Origin: Symbiodinium kawagutii | Taxonomy: Eukaryota; Sar; Dinophyceae; Suessiales; Symbiodiniaceae | Direction: 5' to 3' | DNA: 64,000 nt | Assembly (NCBI GenBank): GCA_009767595.1 | Contig: VSDK01013117.1 | Coordinates: 203,001 to 267,000, forward strand | Shown: piece by piece, positions 11,333-23,230 of the stretch | Numbering within the stretch: the first letter of the stretch is position 1 | How the letters are laid out: every line of letters starts with the position of its first letter | The notes under the pieces: generated by a model | What the model saw: the letters and a program-made list of their open reading frames with translations, nothing else | Told to the model about the DNA's origin: nothing | The model's database searches: none | Translations under genes and position numbers: made by a program

Positions 11333-13162
11333 CTGGTTCTGAGGTGGCACACAACCACATAAACTACCAAAAAGCAAACACACCGCCAAATCTCACACAC
11401 CTGTATTAATTTGTCTGCAGGTAGGAGATTGCAAGTAGTAGACCACCGTCTGTGGCATCAGTTGCGCAATCTGATGCTAGTGATTAGTACTGGTCCACGG
11501 TGCACCGGTCCATTCCTGGGTTCGCTATTTTCCTGGCTTGCTAGTATCTTTACACGCATGTAGAAACATGCATGTACCTACACGTAAATATCACGCGCAT
11601 ATAAACTCAGTGTATTTAGATTGTACATTGTCACCTCACTGCTTAACACATCCTCCCCACCAAAGCATGCTTTTCTTCACACCTCGCGACAGCTGCGGCT
11701 TCCAGTTTTGGGAAGCTCATCAGCGGCCTTTACCGCACGCCAAATTTTGAAAATGTACATGGGAGGTGCTGGTGGAAAGTCACGAAGGTGGCAGGCAGAT
11801 TCAAGGGCACCAAAAAACATTCCTCCAAACTCCTTCGTCAACTCTGATTTTTCCTGCACTAATCGGCCTTCATGAGCAGTGGTGGGAGTGGGTTCCTACA
11901 TCCAACAGCTTCATAACTTCTTGCATGAACCCCCACTCCCCCTTGCTGTACAACACAGTGGTTGAACTTATCAGTTTTCCGCAATTTGCACGAACACTCC
12001 GACATGTCTGGAAGTCAAGCAACAGGAGCATTTTCTGTTTGTTGCGTCAGAAACTTCCAAACAAATGGGGCTCAGTTTCTATGACTCAAAGAGGATCAGA
12101 AAATGACAGACTTGGCCGACTACAGGGCCACAGGAGGCCAGAAACTGGAGTGATCCACCTGCGCTGTCAGCATACAAAGCAACTGCTAGTGGTAAAGTTG
12201 CTTTCCTGATGCAAACAAAGATGTGAACTGCGTTTCTGTTCAATTCTTTTCCCATCTTTGTATCTTTCTGCTCATATCTTCTTATATCTTTGTATCTTGT
12301 TTCTATTCTGCTCTGCTTGGTGTCCTTTCATTGCTCTGCCTTCAGCGCACGAAGGCCATGAAGGGCTTGGACAACGTGTTGGTGAAGGCCCTGAGCTGCG
12401 ACACGTCGTGAGACCAAAAGACTCCCCACAACGACTCAGCGAGGCACCCACGAGCCCCAACGAGGCCAAGGAACGGGAGGCTCTTCGCTGCTTTGTAAAA
12501 GGAGTTGGTGGCTTGGTGTCTCCACGAAAAGACTTCCTCGGATCTGAAAACTCCCAAACTTTCGTCTCTTTTTCAGCACGGATTTTTTTGTTTAGATACG
12601 TGAGCCCCGGCAATCTCTAATTAATTGGGAAGATTCATACCCTCCCAGAACTATCAAACTGCAGATTCTTCAGATCTTTCGATTTGCCTTTCGTCTGAAA
12701 ATATCTGCTCTGCAGCACGGAACCTTTTTGCCTGCTTTGATCCAGCTACGGCGTAGATTAAGTGACCTGCAGCATGCAGTGTCCCGCCCACACTTTCCCA
12801 AACAAAAGAGCTTCACTCCTTCAGATTTCTTCAGTACATGAGGGAGGATTTCGCAACCCAAACCTTGAGGACTCTACACGCTAAAGGCCACACCGTGGCG
12901 ACCGCGGCTTAAGCCTTCTGCATCGGTGCAGGATTTGACGCGAAAGGTGAAACATGGAGCCTGGCAACGGCCCTGCTGTGGAAAGCCTAGGCCTAGGCCT
13001 AGTCCCAAGGCTTAGCAAGAAAAGTGGAAGCAAAGTTGTGAAGATGTAAAGTTGGAGTGTTGCAACTTAGCAAGTTGCTTTCAACAAAAAAGGAGTGTTG
13101 CACACCAAGCTCAGCCGCAGCAATGCGCCACTGGGACTAGGACCCCAGCCTTGAACGGCAGG
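11333..13162. other. probable kinase 5' region, no confirmed exon
   Basis: This should contain the missing N-lobe exons of the kinase, because the next gene (MAK16) ends at 13163. A minus-strand frame at 11677-11859 contains FGGMFFGAL, faintly like a glycine loop, after an AAG|G acceptor. I could not link it to the next exon. A frame near 12342-12410 (minus) is open after an AG|G site but is unrecognised. A GCCTAG direct repeat lies near 12987-13003. Confidence 0.3.
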
Positions 13163-14871
13163 TCATCTAGCGTCCATCTCTTCTTCGTATTCCACTTCAA
13201 GCCTGGGACCCTTCGATCTCCTCTTCTTCTTGGCAGGGCCACTCATGTCCTCTAGGTCTGCCATACCAAAGCCTCCCTCCATCTCTACTTCCTCCACCTT
13301 GTCTTCCAAATCATTCTCCCATTCCTCGTCATCTTCCCCCAAATCCTCAACAAATTCAATGTCACTTTCATCTTCCTCTTGAAGTTCCTGTTCATCTTCC
13401 AACTCTGTATCCTTGTCCATGACACTGTCGAACTGTTTCTTTGGGAAGTTGTAGATATCCTGAGTGCACCAGTACGCACCCAATGAAAGCACACGGCTGC
13501 AATGCATGCATCTAGCTTCTCAGATTAAATGCATGGGCTTTGTTTGGATGATCCCTCTTCAACAACGAAATAAAGTGAAAAGCGATATGTAGACACAAAA
13601 TGCCGCCAAAAGGTCTCCATAAGTTCCCTGCTTCAATCTTTCAAGAAGCTCCTTCTCGATGGCCAAATCGACTTTTGCAGCCGTTTCTGCCTTCAGTTCT
13701 CGCGTGGCTTCACGCCTCTCTGTCTTCTTCTTGATCGGCACGAGCTTTGGCCCGCCCTTCAAAGCCAATTTTCTCATCCTGCAAAACCCGACTCCTTTTT
13801 CAGGAGCTAGTGACTGCAAGCAATTGACCGGTTTTTCCGAGTAGGACCCTCGGTTATGAAACAAGGTGTTGAGAGATCTCAACACAAACTAAAATCTGGT
13901 GATGGTGGCCCCAGGAAATCTACAACGGGTTCTAAATCTATCTTCGTTGAAGGGTTCACATGCATCAGGCCTTCTTGTTCCTTCTTGGTGGGTCAGCACT
14001 CATGACCCATTGCGCATGTCATGTTCCCCAGCCTAATCAACATCTGCCTCATCTTGGTGAGTCTTTGTTTGCAGCGATTGATGACTCGATCCGGCCAGTA
14101 CTCAAGGTGTTTGTTGATCTGCTCCAACGCTTGCAAGAAATTTTTGGATAACTTCACCTTGGCTAGAGGTACAACGGCTACAGCCTGCTCGATTTCTACA
14201 AGAACAGCTAGATCAAAAGGCAACTTCTGGAACTAGAAATGTCCAAGTTGCTCTTTCCCACAAGTTCTTTGGCGAATGAGCTCTTTCGACTGTTTTCATG
14301 TAGAGGTAGTTGATGCCCTCCTCTTCTATGATGGTGGCATATTGGCTGTTCGCCAGGGGGCAAGAGTTCTTGTTGCAAAGGCCGGTCACGTTGTACTGAT
14401 TCCTGCCTTGGATACCAGGGCTAGATAGTGGCTGACCATAACCCACAATCTGTTTGCATGGTGGGGATGGTCTCAACAAATGAGCCAATGGCGGGTCAAA
14501 CCACAGAAGCAAGTCTGGAAACCAATTAACCATCACACCACCAATCCCAGGACAATTGCCCGAGCTTGACAAAAATGGGCGAGAAACACAAGTCCATGGC
14601 ACTGATTTCATGAAGAGAGGACAATTAACAGGATCGGATTGCTGTGCAAACACGATGGTCCAAATGGAGAACAAGACAAACATCCCGGACTGAATACCAC
14701 AACAGCAACTGACAGCAACTGACAGCAATTGACAGTAACTGGACAGTGATAGTTTCTGATTTCTGATAGTTTCTCCGAGCTGCAGAAGTCTTGCTTCGGG
14801 GTCTTCCACCGCACCTTGAAGGAGCAAAAGCCCTCGCCCAAGCAGGCCCAAATGGTCTCGTCGTTGTGCAT
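13163..14871 (-). CDS. MAK16: MAK16 ribosome biogenesis protein (complete, five exons)
   Basis: Exons 14871-14784, 14406-14252, 14157-14033, 13778-13616 and 13459-13163 join in phase to 828 bases, giving 275 residues. Family proteins are near 300. MAK16 is a nucleolar factor of the 66S pre-ribosome needed for 60S subunit assembly. Family marks are all present: an opening MHNDETIW and FCSFK, the Cys-containing [76 protein letters not shown] and IYNFP. An acidic Glu/Asp-rich tail follows, with a KKKRRSK basic patch. The first intron starts with GC, the second and third with GC and the fourth with GA. All acceptors are AG|G. The start is the first Met of the conserved block. This is the best-supported gene of the window. 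Confidence 0.96.
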
Positions 14872-15486
14872 AGCGAAGAGAAAGGCTTTGAAGGGCTACA
14901 CAATCAGCGAAATGCTCAGGGAACTTTACTCCTAGTTGCTTGAATCATGAAATTCCTATAGGAATTCCTTGAATTTTGCTTGCTTTTTTACTTCATGAGT
15001 TCCTGGAATTGGGCGTTCATTGCTTTATACACTTCATCGCCTGCGCTGGTTCCAACTGAACCTGCTCATGTCCCAATGGCAGCTGACCAAACGGCTAAGT
15101 TGTTGGGTGCAAATGATTTGGTTGCTAGGGATTGAGCCACACGCGGCGGGAAGCTCTTGATGAGAGCAAGCGAAGCGTCAACATTTGTCTGGCTGTACTT
15201 CATAGTTCCAATATCCAGACCGACAATGCAATACAAATCAAACCGCAGTTTCCGGTCAAAGGCTGACATTACATGACTTTCTCAAACCCATCATGGCGCC
15301 ATCCCTAAATTTGGCCAAAGGATCTCGAAGATAATCGAACTCGATCATGACACCACCTTCTAGATCCTAGCGCAGCGGCTCCACTTTCAAAGTCATGATT
15401 TTTCAAGTGCTGGCGGCAGCTGATTCATTCGCAGCGATTTTCGTTTGCCATTCGCTCGCTTAATTCCTAATGTTGTTAAGGAATCA
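14872..15486. other. MAK16 upstream region
   Basis: I see no supported exon. The stretch just upstream of MAK16 may carry its promoter, but no TATA-like or other element is convincing. Dinoflagellate promoters usually lack a TATA box. Confidence 0.3.
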
Positions 15487-15957
15487 TTACCCCCAAAAAG
15501 TTTTTTTTTGCACGAAGCATTCACGGCATTTACGACAGGAACATTTCATCATCTTCAAGCCTTTCGTCTGACGGACGCAGCAACGAACACCAACCAACAC
15601 GCTAGCGAATGCCAAGAGTGACCCTACAAAAGTCGACCGATCAGCGTACCGAATGTGAGTACGGAACAGGAATGCATCCAGAATGCTCGTAGTGCTTAAA
15701 GGGTGAAATGGACAAATGCCGAGGGATCTTTCGGGAACTGCCTGGCGCTTCTCGGCCATTGGGGAAAAAGACTTCACTTGGCCATCTTTCTCACCTTGCA
15801 AAAGCTGTTTCTTCTGCCGGTTTGTGTGATCTTGTTTTGCATCATTCCACGTCAGGCATCTTTTATCAAACGCTATCACAAATTGACTAATTGTATGCAA
15901 CGTCTCGCCAGCAAAAGTCTTGCCCTCTTTTGAAAACTGCTCTTCCCCAAATATCAA
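15487..15957 (-). CDS. unidentified exon, possibly the C-terminal part of a formin FH2 domain
   Basis: A minus-strand open frame of 156 residues begins near IFGEEQFSKEGKTF, continues to ISQFVIAFDKR and then becomes Lys/Gln rich (NRQKKQLLQ). The order FGE, a short variable part, a hydrophobic helix and a charged tail resembles the end of the FH2 actin-nucleating domain. A textbook GTGAG donor follows LLQ near 15813, so the coding part probably ends there and the rest of the frame is intron. Upstream on the same strand, near 16630-16690, a frame around VHFDTLQKQILQVEIEL resembles a preceding FH2 helix. The link between the two was not found. The family call is tentative. Confidence 0.25.
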   Translation of the reverse strand: MIFGEEQFSKEGKTFAGETLHTISQFVIAFDKRCLTWNDAKQDHTNRQKKQLLQGEKDGQVKSFSPMAEKRQAVPERSLGICPFHPLSTTSILDAFLFRTHIRYADRSTFVGSLLAFASVLVGVRCCVRQTKGLKMMKCSCRKCRECFVQKKTFWG

Positions 15958-18698
15958 ACGTGTAAAAATGCCAAAGAGATAACAACTTCATATGACTGAG
16001 ATGCCCGCCATTGCGAAGGATCATGTACTGCAACTTGCCCTGGCAATGATTGTCCAGAATCTCCTGCTTCCAGCGACACTTGGTTATGCATTCGTGTTGC
16101 TAAGCCAACATTTTCCCACCAGGGATCAATCTAGTTAGTCTTGAGCCTGGAGTGCTATCAGCCAAAACGTTCCAAAGCGACGAATGACACGAATCTTTGA
16201 AGATTGAAAATCGGTTGCCACCAACGCAGCACCAGCTGTGTCCCAGTCCTGGGCAGTCAGCTCCTGTCAGGGAAGACTTGAAATCCCAGCGGGAAGCAAA
16301 CATCTCAACCCCACCCAGTCCTTCAGAGCATCGATGCCTCAAAGGCAGAGCCCAAGGAGCGGCCATTTAGAGACGTTACAAAATGCTTCAACTCATTTTC
16401 AACTCATCAAAATGCTTCAATTGGAGTTGAAAAATCGCAGTTCGCAGTTCGCGCCAAGTCGCGCAAAATCGTAGTCTTGTCTGCCCACTTCTTGTCCTCC
16501 ATCAAAGGCCATAGCTGCCGGGCAGTTCGAAAGATTTCCTGTTCAGCTCACTGGATTCGCAGTAGCAAGCCCCAGTGTCCAGGACTAACACATCCCACAC
16601 CCTCCGAACCAAAATGGTCTGAGCTCAATCTCGACTTGGAGAATCTGCTTTTGAAGAGTGTCGAAATGAACTTGTCTGGAAGACTTCAAGCCGAGGCTCC
16701 GCTATGATGCGCATCGTGTTGTAGGGATCTGCTGACCCGGCCTAAGCACCAGGAGTGACAAGCTACAGAAAAACAGCGATCAGTTTAATTGCTCAAAATG
16801 GTATGCTATCAGCTGCTATCATTTCCTTTTTTCACCCTGCTTCACTGTTACACAAACTGGACCTGCCTCATTCACCTGACTTTTTTTGGCCTTTCAGATC
16901 CCTGGATTACAGGCATCGCATCCCACTCCCACAGCATCTTGCAGCCTTCTGCATCAAGGCTGGCCCATAGTACAGCAAGATTGCAGGACCCTTCCTCAGT
17001 GGCCGGGCAAACTTGCAGATATCATTCGCAACTGTTGGCAATCAGCTTAGTATTCACACGTGTTTTGTCGGACGTAGCATGCGAATCACCAAAAAGTGAT
17101 TGTTCGATAAAGTAAAAGCTCTCCAAACAAAAGACATCTCAAAACCATCCAAGTCAGCAACTTCCTGTGGCACAAGCTGGCATAAGCCAAGTCTCGGCTT
17201 TGGTGCAGGCTGCTGCGAGAAAGATTGATCGTTGCAGCCTGTCAGCTGCTTTGTCTGCTTTTGGTTGAAGAGTAAAAGGTGATTGAATTGTTGAGGAGAT
17301 GAAAAATCTGCATGGCACCATTTCATTGTTTCCAAAAGACTTCCAGTGGTCTAGGAAATCACTTCGGACTGTGCCTTCCCAGGCTTAGCCAAGGGAACTC
17401 TTTATGAACCAATCTGCAGAAGACTCGTTTCAGTGAGACAGAGGACCACCAGCAGCCTGTGAGTGACAACTCCTCTGCCAACGTTTCTTGATCCCGAACG
17501 GGAAGGTCACCTGAGTCGTGCTCAAAGTATTGATGCATTTCAAACGGCTGAAAGCAGCCTTGAAAACATCATTTGAATGCATGCACCGTGCTAATATCTG
17601 AAAGTCACAAACATGATGACTGTTCAAGAATAGTCCGGCAATGCTGTCGTAGGCTATCATATTCAATGGCCTATTGTTAGTCATCGCTTTTTGTTGGGTT
17701 TTGTGTGTGACATTCGAAGCCTATTTGGCAAGTTGTTCTGCAATGTGAAGTCCTGCCCCAGAATGCCAACACTTCAACATGTTGCGGTGTTGAGATTTTC
17801 CCATAGTTGCTTTGGATAAGAATATCCATGAGCCATTCTTGGCCATTCTGAAACATTTGGTCACCCTGGTCACGAGCTAAGAACCACATCAACCGCTGCA
17901 AACCATGGGCAGGGCCATGGCTCCAGGGCCGCCAAGCAACTGAAGCATCGGAGCACCTCCAGCGCATCGCCTTGGCTCATGAGCACCAAGCCTCGGTGCA
18001 GCGGCCCAGGTGCAGCGAAAACCCGACATCAGAAGTTCCTTGTGGAGCAGAATATGCTTGTTAGTATGGATACTTGCTAGGATTACCGCTGGTGTTCATA
18101 GACGAATATAGAAAGCAGATCACCGATTTTCTTCACCGTAACATCCATTATATTCAGCATTCAATCGCCATGGTTATCACAATCCAAGAAGTCTCGGCCT
18201 ACTGGCACATAGTAACCTACAACCGACCCGTCGAAAAGAGTCGTAGTTCTGGTCTTTTTTTTTGTGAATGAGTATGATGGCCATTGGCCTTGAATCGTCC
18301 CTGATTCCTATCATCCCTGAAAATAACTCACAAACAAGGCGCTCTCAAACAATGTCTACTCTCATTCCTATCAACAGATTTTTGTCTCAGTGTAACCCTT
18401 TCTTGAGCTGGTAGGATATGCGAATTCGCTGGTAAGGTTCCACGCCGGGCCTTGAGAGAATAGGCTGGTCCATTGCTACTGCTTGGCCATCCTTGTATTC
18501 CCCTGATGATAATCTTGATGTAGTCGCACATCTTCTTGAACCACTATGAACAGTGATCAAGTAAGGATTTGACTGCTCAAATGGCTGGGCATCCTTGTCA
18601 ACGACCCAAAAAAGAGCAGAAAGAACAGGTACCAGGTGGTCGTGATATCTTGATGGATGAAGTCTCAGTCGCGGCGATACTTGGCATAGAATCTTTGA
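15958..18698. other. scattered minus-strand candidate exons
   Basis: Frames on the minus strand near 16690-16630, 17220-17130 (after a CAG|G acceptor, EVADLDGFEM), 17560-17430 and 17860-17790 look partly coding. None can be joined in phase or matched to a family. They may belong to the gene of the possible formin exon. Nothing on the plus strand is better. Confidence 0.25.
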
Positions 18699-18953
18699 CT
18701 AGCGACGCATCTTCGCGACGGTGAAAGGGTCTGTCGGAACAGGACCCAATGTTGGATCCACACGATTCCAACGCCATTCCAGATAGTCCTGCGTGGCAGG
18801 TGGAGTGAAAGATTCAAAAGGAGCACTATCAGAATCACCGATTCTCAATTTGGCCGCAGGTCCGAAGCTAGTGATTTGCAGCCAACCGTCGTGACCCATG
18901 GTCTTCGTATGCAATTCTGATGGCATTTTCGAGACTGTTTTCTTCACAAGCAC
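18699..18953 (-). CDS. terminal exon of an unidentified gene
   Basis: The minus-strand frame of 84 residues ends in PTDPFTVAKMRR and a stop at 18699. A CAG|G acceptor at 18788 would give a phase-0 exon opening DYLEWRWNRVDP. Alternatively the exon starts further upstream, since the frame is open with good composition from KMPSELHTK onward. I do not recognise the family. Confidence 0.45.
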   Translation of the reverse strand: MLVKKTVSKMPSELHTKTMGHDGWLQITSFGPAAKLRIGDSDSAPFESFTPPATQDYLEWRWNRVDPTLGPVPTDPFTVAKMRR

Positions 18954-20982
18954 AGCTCATATCTCATTGTTTTGCGCAAACATACCATGGTGGACTGAAA
19001 GGACTCATGGACAGAAAGTCTGCTGAACATGAAGCGACCAAGGCACGCAAGCCTGTAGCACAGAGCTTACAAGAGAATGTTGCCATTCCCCACCCCACAG
19101 TGCAACCCGTAGCATCAACGGCAAGAGAACTTTCACATTCCCCTGGCATCTCGCCTGCAAGTGCAAGAGAACGGTTGACATCCCCTGCCCCACCGACGAA
19201 TGATATGCGAAACGAAACGTCAAAAGCACCCGAGAACGAAACGCCACGGCCTTCTGCAAACGGGGGGCCGTGCACCCATGAGGCCAACAGCAACTGTGAT
19301 GACAACCAGGATGACTATGGCAACACCAGGAAGTGAAGACATCAAAAACTTTGCGACGCAAGGGAAATCAAGGCGTTGATGCGAAGGGCGAGATGAGGAC
19401 AAGGACAAATATGAAGATTATGAAAACTATGTGATGACGACCTTGATAGGGTTCATAGCCATAATGACAGCGTTGGCGATGAATGAACTGCTAACTGCTA
19501 ACTTCATTACAGGACACCCAGAGCAGCCACACATCTTTTGACGACCAAGGAAGTGAGTCGAACTGTCAGAATCACCCATTTGGGTAAACTGGAAAAACGC
19601 TCATTCACTCTATGCTCAAAGGCCCTACATCAAATGTTGCTTAGTCCGTGACAAACCCGGGTCAGTCAAGTGCAAACCTTTGCTTTTGCAGTTCTAATTT
19701 CCCCTTTGACTTATTCTCGACATGAAATCTTTGAAAAACTTTTAACTTTTTAGCGTCACAGATTTCACTTGGCTTTGAGCGGATGAAACGTGCGATGTCA
19801 TGACAATCTTGGAATCGCTTCGGTCTCATCGGTTTCGAGTTTGGATGGCAGCCAAGGCCTTAATGTCGCGCTGGAAATTGTAAAGAGTGCAGCACAAAAT
19901 GCAAAAAAAAATGTACAAACGATGAATGCGAACCGTCTGGGAATAGGCTTTCAGTCAAGTGGCGGATTGATCTCGGGCCCAGGGATGTAGATTTGGTGGT
20001 CGTCCAGGCTGTCATATGCTGAGCCATATTCCTGATTTCCAAGTCTTCGCGGATTTGAATCTTCATGGTGCAAAGCAAAGTCTCTTATGATTCTTATATG
20101 TGTATCAAGTGCATATGAATCTGCTCAGGTGCAGGGAGTGATTGGCAGCGGCCATAAACAACCGGTGATATATAGAGCTTTAGCTGGCAGGACCCCACCT
20201 TTGTTTCTCCAGACTCCGGTGTTTATTAGTTTTGAAGAGTGACTTCTAGGCCAACTTGGCGGCTAGAAAACTCATTTGAAGCAACACAAACATACAAAAA
20301 CCTGCGGCGATTATGGATAATTTGCAGATCTAATGAGAACAGCGGTGTACACCGTTGATGGGTTGCGGAGCACACCCTGTAATGAAATGCTTGCATCGTG
20401 TACCTTGAAGTGGCACCCAAATGCTGTGTGCAAATAAGTGCAGCTGAACGCTAGAAGAATCCATCTGAAGGCTGGATAGATCTACCTCGTCACCAAAGTT
20501 GAATATCTATGAACTACTTTAGCTGGAAATAGGATACTTACACGAAGTCAAACGGCTCCAAAACACTATCTCGCACACACACACACACACACTTCTGGTT
20601 TGAGGCTCTCAGGCATCACATGCAGCTGGCAGAAAAATCTGCTCGGTTTGCTGCTCGGTTTGGGCCAAACAAACTGCCCAAAGTCACACGTTCAAAGCAT
20701 GGTCTTGGAACTTCCCGTGCCGTGAGGGCTTAGAGATGTAGCCGCTGACGCTAGGTTGCGACACACTTCGCTGACCCGCAAGCGACCGCAAGACCGAGAT
20801 ATGCAAGCGGCTAAACACTCACCGAATTCATGTCGAGTTTCTGCGTCCGGGATGTTGCACAGAAAGAGGTTGCAGCACACGCCTGTGCGAAGAAAGGAGG
20901 CAATTTGCCTTAAACAACCAATCTCAAAAGAAACACATTGAAAGCTAAATACAAAAATATATACAAACAATGTATGTAAAAA
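18954..20982. other. unassigned stretch
   Basis: A plus-strand frame at 18920-19336 is Ser/Pro/Asn/Glu rich, and its opposite strand is also open. I could not support either as coding. A CA run lies at about 20575-20590. Confidence 0.3.
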
Positions 20983-21697
20983 TCATTCTGAAGAAAAAAG
21001 TGAGTCCAGGAATTCATTGCATTGTCTTTCGCACTCCTGACCTGGGACAGTGGGACGCGTGGCGCGATTCAGCAACTCGTCGTAGGCGGGTTGGACCTTC
21101 TGCACTTTGCCGTTCTCGTCCTGCAAACGTTGCAGGTCGACTTCGAAACTCTGAGGTCAACTTTAGAGAGTTTGCAAATAGACCTCGAACGACAGGACTA
21201 CCGCAGTAGATTTCACACGTTGAAGCATTCAAATGCACCAAGCTTGCAGTTGCACTTATCCCAACCGCACTTGCTGCACTTCTCCTTGATCGCCACGCGT
21301 CTCACGAGATACTGGTAAAAAAGTCCCTTCTTGGGGTCTCCATCGTTCCAAGTGAGTCGCAGGAAATCGTTTCCTGGAGATTGGTGTGAGCCCAAGTCAG
21401 CTGGCAAGGATCCAGCAGGCTTCAATGATAAAATGAGCTATCTCCCATGAATTCTGAAAGATAGGACTTACCAATCTTACCACAAAGGACTTGCCGATCT
21501 TGTCATCTCTGTCTCTTGAAGGGGACATCGGACATCCCCCATTTTGAAACAGCCCTCAGTCCTGGGGTAAAGGACACCGGCTTGCCGTTGACATCCACCA
21601 GCTTGTCCCCGGGCTGTAAAACGTAGATCCAGTTGTCCGCACCGAGATTCACCCACCGCGAATCGGGGGAGACTTGAAAAACGGCCCACCAACCTTC
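20983..21697 (-). CDS. PDZ-like protein, three 3' exons
   Basis: Exons 21697-21562, 21373-21261 and 21120-20983 join in phase, both introns starting with GA and ending AG|G. The first carries GWWAVFQVSP and then LQPGDKLVDVNGKPV, which fits the GD-x-L-x-x-VNG strand of a PDZ domain. The second adds LRLTWNDGD, YLVRRVAIK and a CSKCGW pair of cysteines. The last is charged and ends in CNEFLDSLFSSE and a stop. By family knowledge PDZ domains bind C-terminal peptides and act as scaffolds. Upstream exons were not found, because the sequence above 21700 enters the tandem repeat region. The PDZ call rests on one short block and is moderate. Confidence 0.6.
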
Positions 21698-22060
21698 CTA
21701 AGGAGGACAAATCCATCAATGCAGCATGCACTTCTCTGAAGCTCACCGATCAACTTCGCACATGGTGGAAAATCGCAGACTTCACATCTTCTCAAGTTGG
21801 GCTGTTGGTGCGGTGGCAACGCATTTCTTAGTTGGAAACTGCTGGTTTGGTTGGCCGAGACTCTTGCTGGCGGGCTAGCCTCAGTAGCGTGACGACAGGA
21901 GTGTCGCAAGCATGCAACAAACTTTATGTCGTGACCTAATGGGTTCGCCAGCCTCAAGCGCCGAAACAAAGTCGATCTTGTGACTTTATCACCATCTGCA
22001 AGAATAACCAAACTCTATCTCAAGCTTTGCCTGATTGAAGCCCTCCTAAAACAGCATATG

Positions 22061-22330
22061 TGCGAAATGACATGCTCTCTCTCCCCTCCAAAAATCCGAA
22101 ACCATGGCACCGAACCAGTTGCCCTGCCAAGACACAGTGTTCCCCATAGGCTCGAGCCCTTACTCCAGTTGCGGAAGACGCTCGTGTCGCCGACAACCCA
22201 TGTGCGAAATGACATGCTCTCTCTCCCCTCCAAAAATCCGAAACCATGGCACCGAACCAGTTGCCCTGCCAAGACACAGTGTTCCCCATAGGCTCGAGCC
22301 TTTACTCCAGTTGCGGAAGACGCTCTTGAC
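22061..22330. repeat. 142-bp tandem duplication
   Basis: The segment starting TGCGAAATGACATGC at 22061 recurs at 22203 with almost no change for about 125 bases. The second copy has one C-to-T difference in GCTCGAGCC(C/T)TTACTCC and diverges after GCGGAAGACGCTC. The near identity means the duplication is recent. It lies upstream of the PDZ-like exons on the minus strand, in likely intron. Confidence 0.92.
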
Positions 22331-23108
22331 GCCAACACCTACGGAGTCACTCAGCTCGCACAAAGTCCCTGCCAAACATCCCTCCAAAGGTCCTTCCAAA
22401 AGGTCCCTGGCCTTCCCCTCTAGTGCCGGGCTTGCCCCAGTGTGCCGACTCAAAAGACAGCAGAGTCTCGTTGGCGACGTTGTCCTGATGGAATCTGCCA
22501 GGAGAGCAGATCTGTAAATAATGCAAAGTCAAAAGAAACAAATCTGCAGATGGCACAGCAGAATGCCTCAACTATGACCACCTGATGTCTGCGACCGGCT
22601 CTATGCAGGGGAAGGCCCTTGATGGAGGGAGCGCGCGTGCAAGAAATGATGACTACCCCTCTGTCCACGGCCGCTAGAGGATAGGAAGAACATGGCGTGT
22701 CACGTCTCCTTCATCCACCACACGCCACGCAGGAGTTCTGGGCAGCTGTTTCCTGAAGGGTGCCCACTACTGTCAAAGCGAAAAGTCGCCTAAACAAGTA
22801 CAGAAAGTTTGAAAGAAAATGTAAATCTATCTCTCTCTCTCTCTCTCTCTCTTCCTTTCTTTTTCTTCTCAAACATCGAAAGAGAAGGCTCTAAGCCTCG
22901 TTACTTGGTGCCAAGTGGCCTTCTGGGGGTGGCTCCATCATTCCCAAGAACCACTCGTCGGGCTCAGAGATGTGGGCCTCGGTGTCCAAGTGTCCGTGCT
23001 GAAGCTGCTTCTTGGTATTACTATGCTTTATTAAGCATCATCTGCTAAAATAAACGCATTCGTCATTCTCATGAAAGAAGCACTTCCTTATTTCATTGTC
23101 TGTATGCT
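22331..23108. other. intergenic or intron stretch with CT repeat
   Basis: A CT run at about 22831-22851 is the only clear feature. The minus-strand frame at 22347-22571 is Gly/Phe rich (GPFGRTFGGMFG) but has no supporting acceptor. Confidence 0.35.
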
Positions 23109-23230
23109 TTATTGATGGAAGTGCTTAATGAGTGCGGCGGTCACTCCCAGAAAGTCTTTGTCAACTTGCGTCAACCAGTCGTGGGCTCCGTCCACCAGGG
23201 GGACACAGCAGTGGCACGACGAGGCACGTG
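23109..23230 (-). CDS. terminal exon of an unidentified gene
   Basis: The minus-strand frame ending at the TAA at 23109 reads VPLVDGAHDWLTQVDKDF and then GVTAALIKHFHQ. It has good composition and resembles the C-terminal helix of an alpha/beta hydrolase, where an acid/His pair sits near the end. This is only an impression. I could not place its acceptor, because the upstream in-frame codon near 23240 is a stop. Confidence 0.35.

Noticed and set aside
18920-19336. Plus-strand Ser/Pro/Asn-rich frame of 138 residues
   Set aside because: The opposite strand is open too, there is no splice or family support, and it would run against the gene direction.
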